DNA of 5,718 nt from Acidobacteriota bacterium. GTDB lineage: Bacteria > Acidobacteriota > Terriglobia > 20CM-2-55-15. The stretch covers positions 1 to 5,718 of the forward strand of contig QHXA01000426.1 in NCBI GenBank assembly GCA_003222755.1, read 5' to 3'. The first letter of the stretch is position 1; each line of letters starts with the position of its first letter. The notes below the pieces were generated by a model, which was given only the letters and a program-made list of their open reading frames with translations, was not told the origin of the DNA and searched no databases. Below are positions 5,619 to 5,718 of the stretch, piece by piece. Position numbers and translations under genes: made by a program.

Positions 5619-5718
5619 GGCATTCTATTTGATTGGCGACAAGCGAGTAGGCGTACGGCGCCGGTGGAATGACGGAACGCTGCCTACGAGTGGGCGACTG
5701 ACGGGAATGACCATCACG
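5619..5718 (+). other. Right-edge sequence without an assignable gene
   Basis: After the CPCPY remnant, the frame beginning at base 5620 stays open to the window end (AFYLIGDKRVGVRRRW, then a Gly/Thr-rich tail). The same frame is open back to 5434 but crosses the CPCPY remnant out of frame. A one-base correction near 5616-5620 would make it the C-terminus of that protein, but it does not match the ending I recall for the family. It could also be the start of another gene. No ribosome binding site was found. Confidence -1.

Overview
The window looks like chromosomal DNA of an Acidobacteriota bacterium, most likely from the Solibacter/Bryobacter group. This is inferred from protein architecture alone: very long extracellular Ig-like repeat proteins, and fusions of a carboxypeptidase-regulatory-like domain, a cytochrome c and a Vgb/NHL-type propeller, are typical of that group. 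Base composition is moderately GC-rich. I see no RNA gene, CRISPR array, insertion sequence or integrase.

Layout. (1) Positions 2-2845, plus strand: the 3' part (947 codons) of a very long protein whose start lies left of the window. It consists of two alternating types of beta-rich Ig-like module, five of type A and four of type B, with a period of about 204-236 residues. (2) Positions 2846-3083: a convergent intergenic gap with a strong hairpin just past the stop of the next gene. (3) Positions 3084-4971, minus strand: one gene split by a single-base frameshift in a run of four C (plus-strand GGGG, 3952-3955). Repaired, it encodes a 628-residue exported protein with a signal peptide, a carboxypeptidase-regulatory-like beta-sandwich, a cytochrome c domain (CIICH) and a seven-bladed Vgb/NHL-like propeller. 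(4) Positions 4972-5218: a divergent intergenic region holding the strong ribosome binding site of gene 3, a weak promoter candidate for it, and the ribosome binding site of the next plus-strand gene. (5) Positions 5219 to about 5618, plus strand: remnants of two small exported proteins that are readable only by hopping between frames. The first is about 70 residues. The second carries a C-P-C-P-Y ... D-R-A-G-R-x-C-G-G-R motif that I recognise from a family of small exported proteins of unknown function. Their junction is a TTGA stop/start overlap, which suggests a coupled two-gene unit. (6) About 100 bases at the right edge that I cannot assign.

The main puzzle is the uneven distribution of frame breaks. 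There are none in the 2.8 kb repeat gene, one in the propeller gene, and about five within 300 bases on the right. Nearly all are one-base changes at short homopolymers. Either the right side is decaying or the assembly has local indel errors, and raw reads would decide. The products are probably all exported. The propeller-cytochrome protein suggests a periplasmic redox or ligand-binding role. No direct functional link between the genes can be shown from the sequence.
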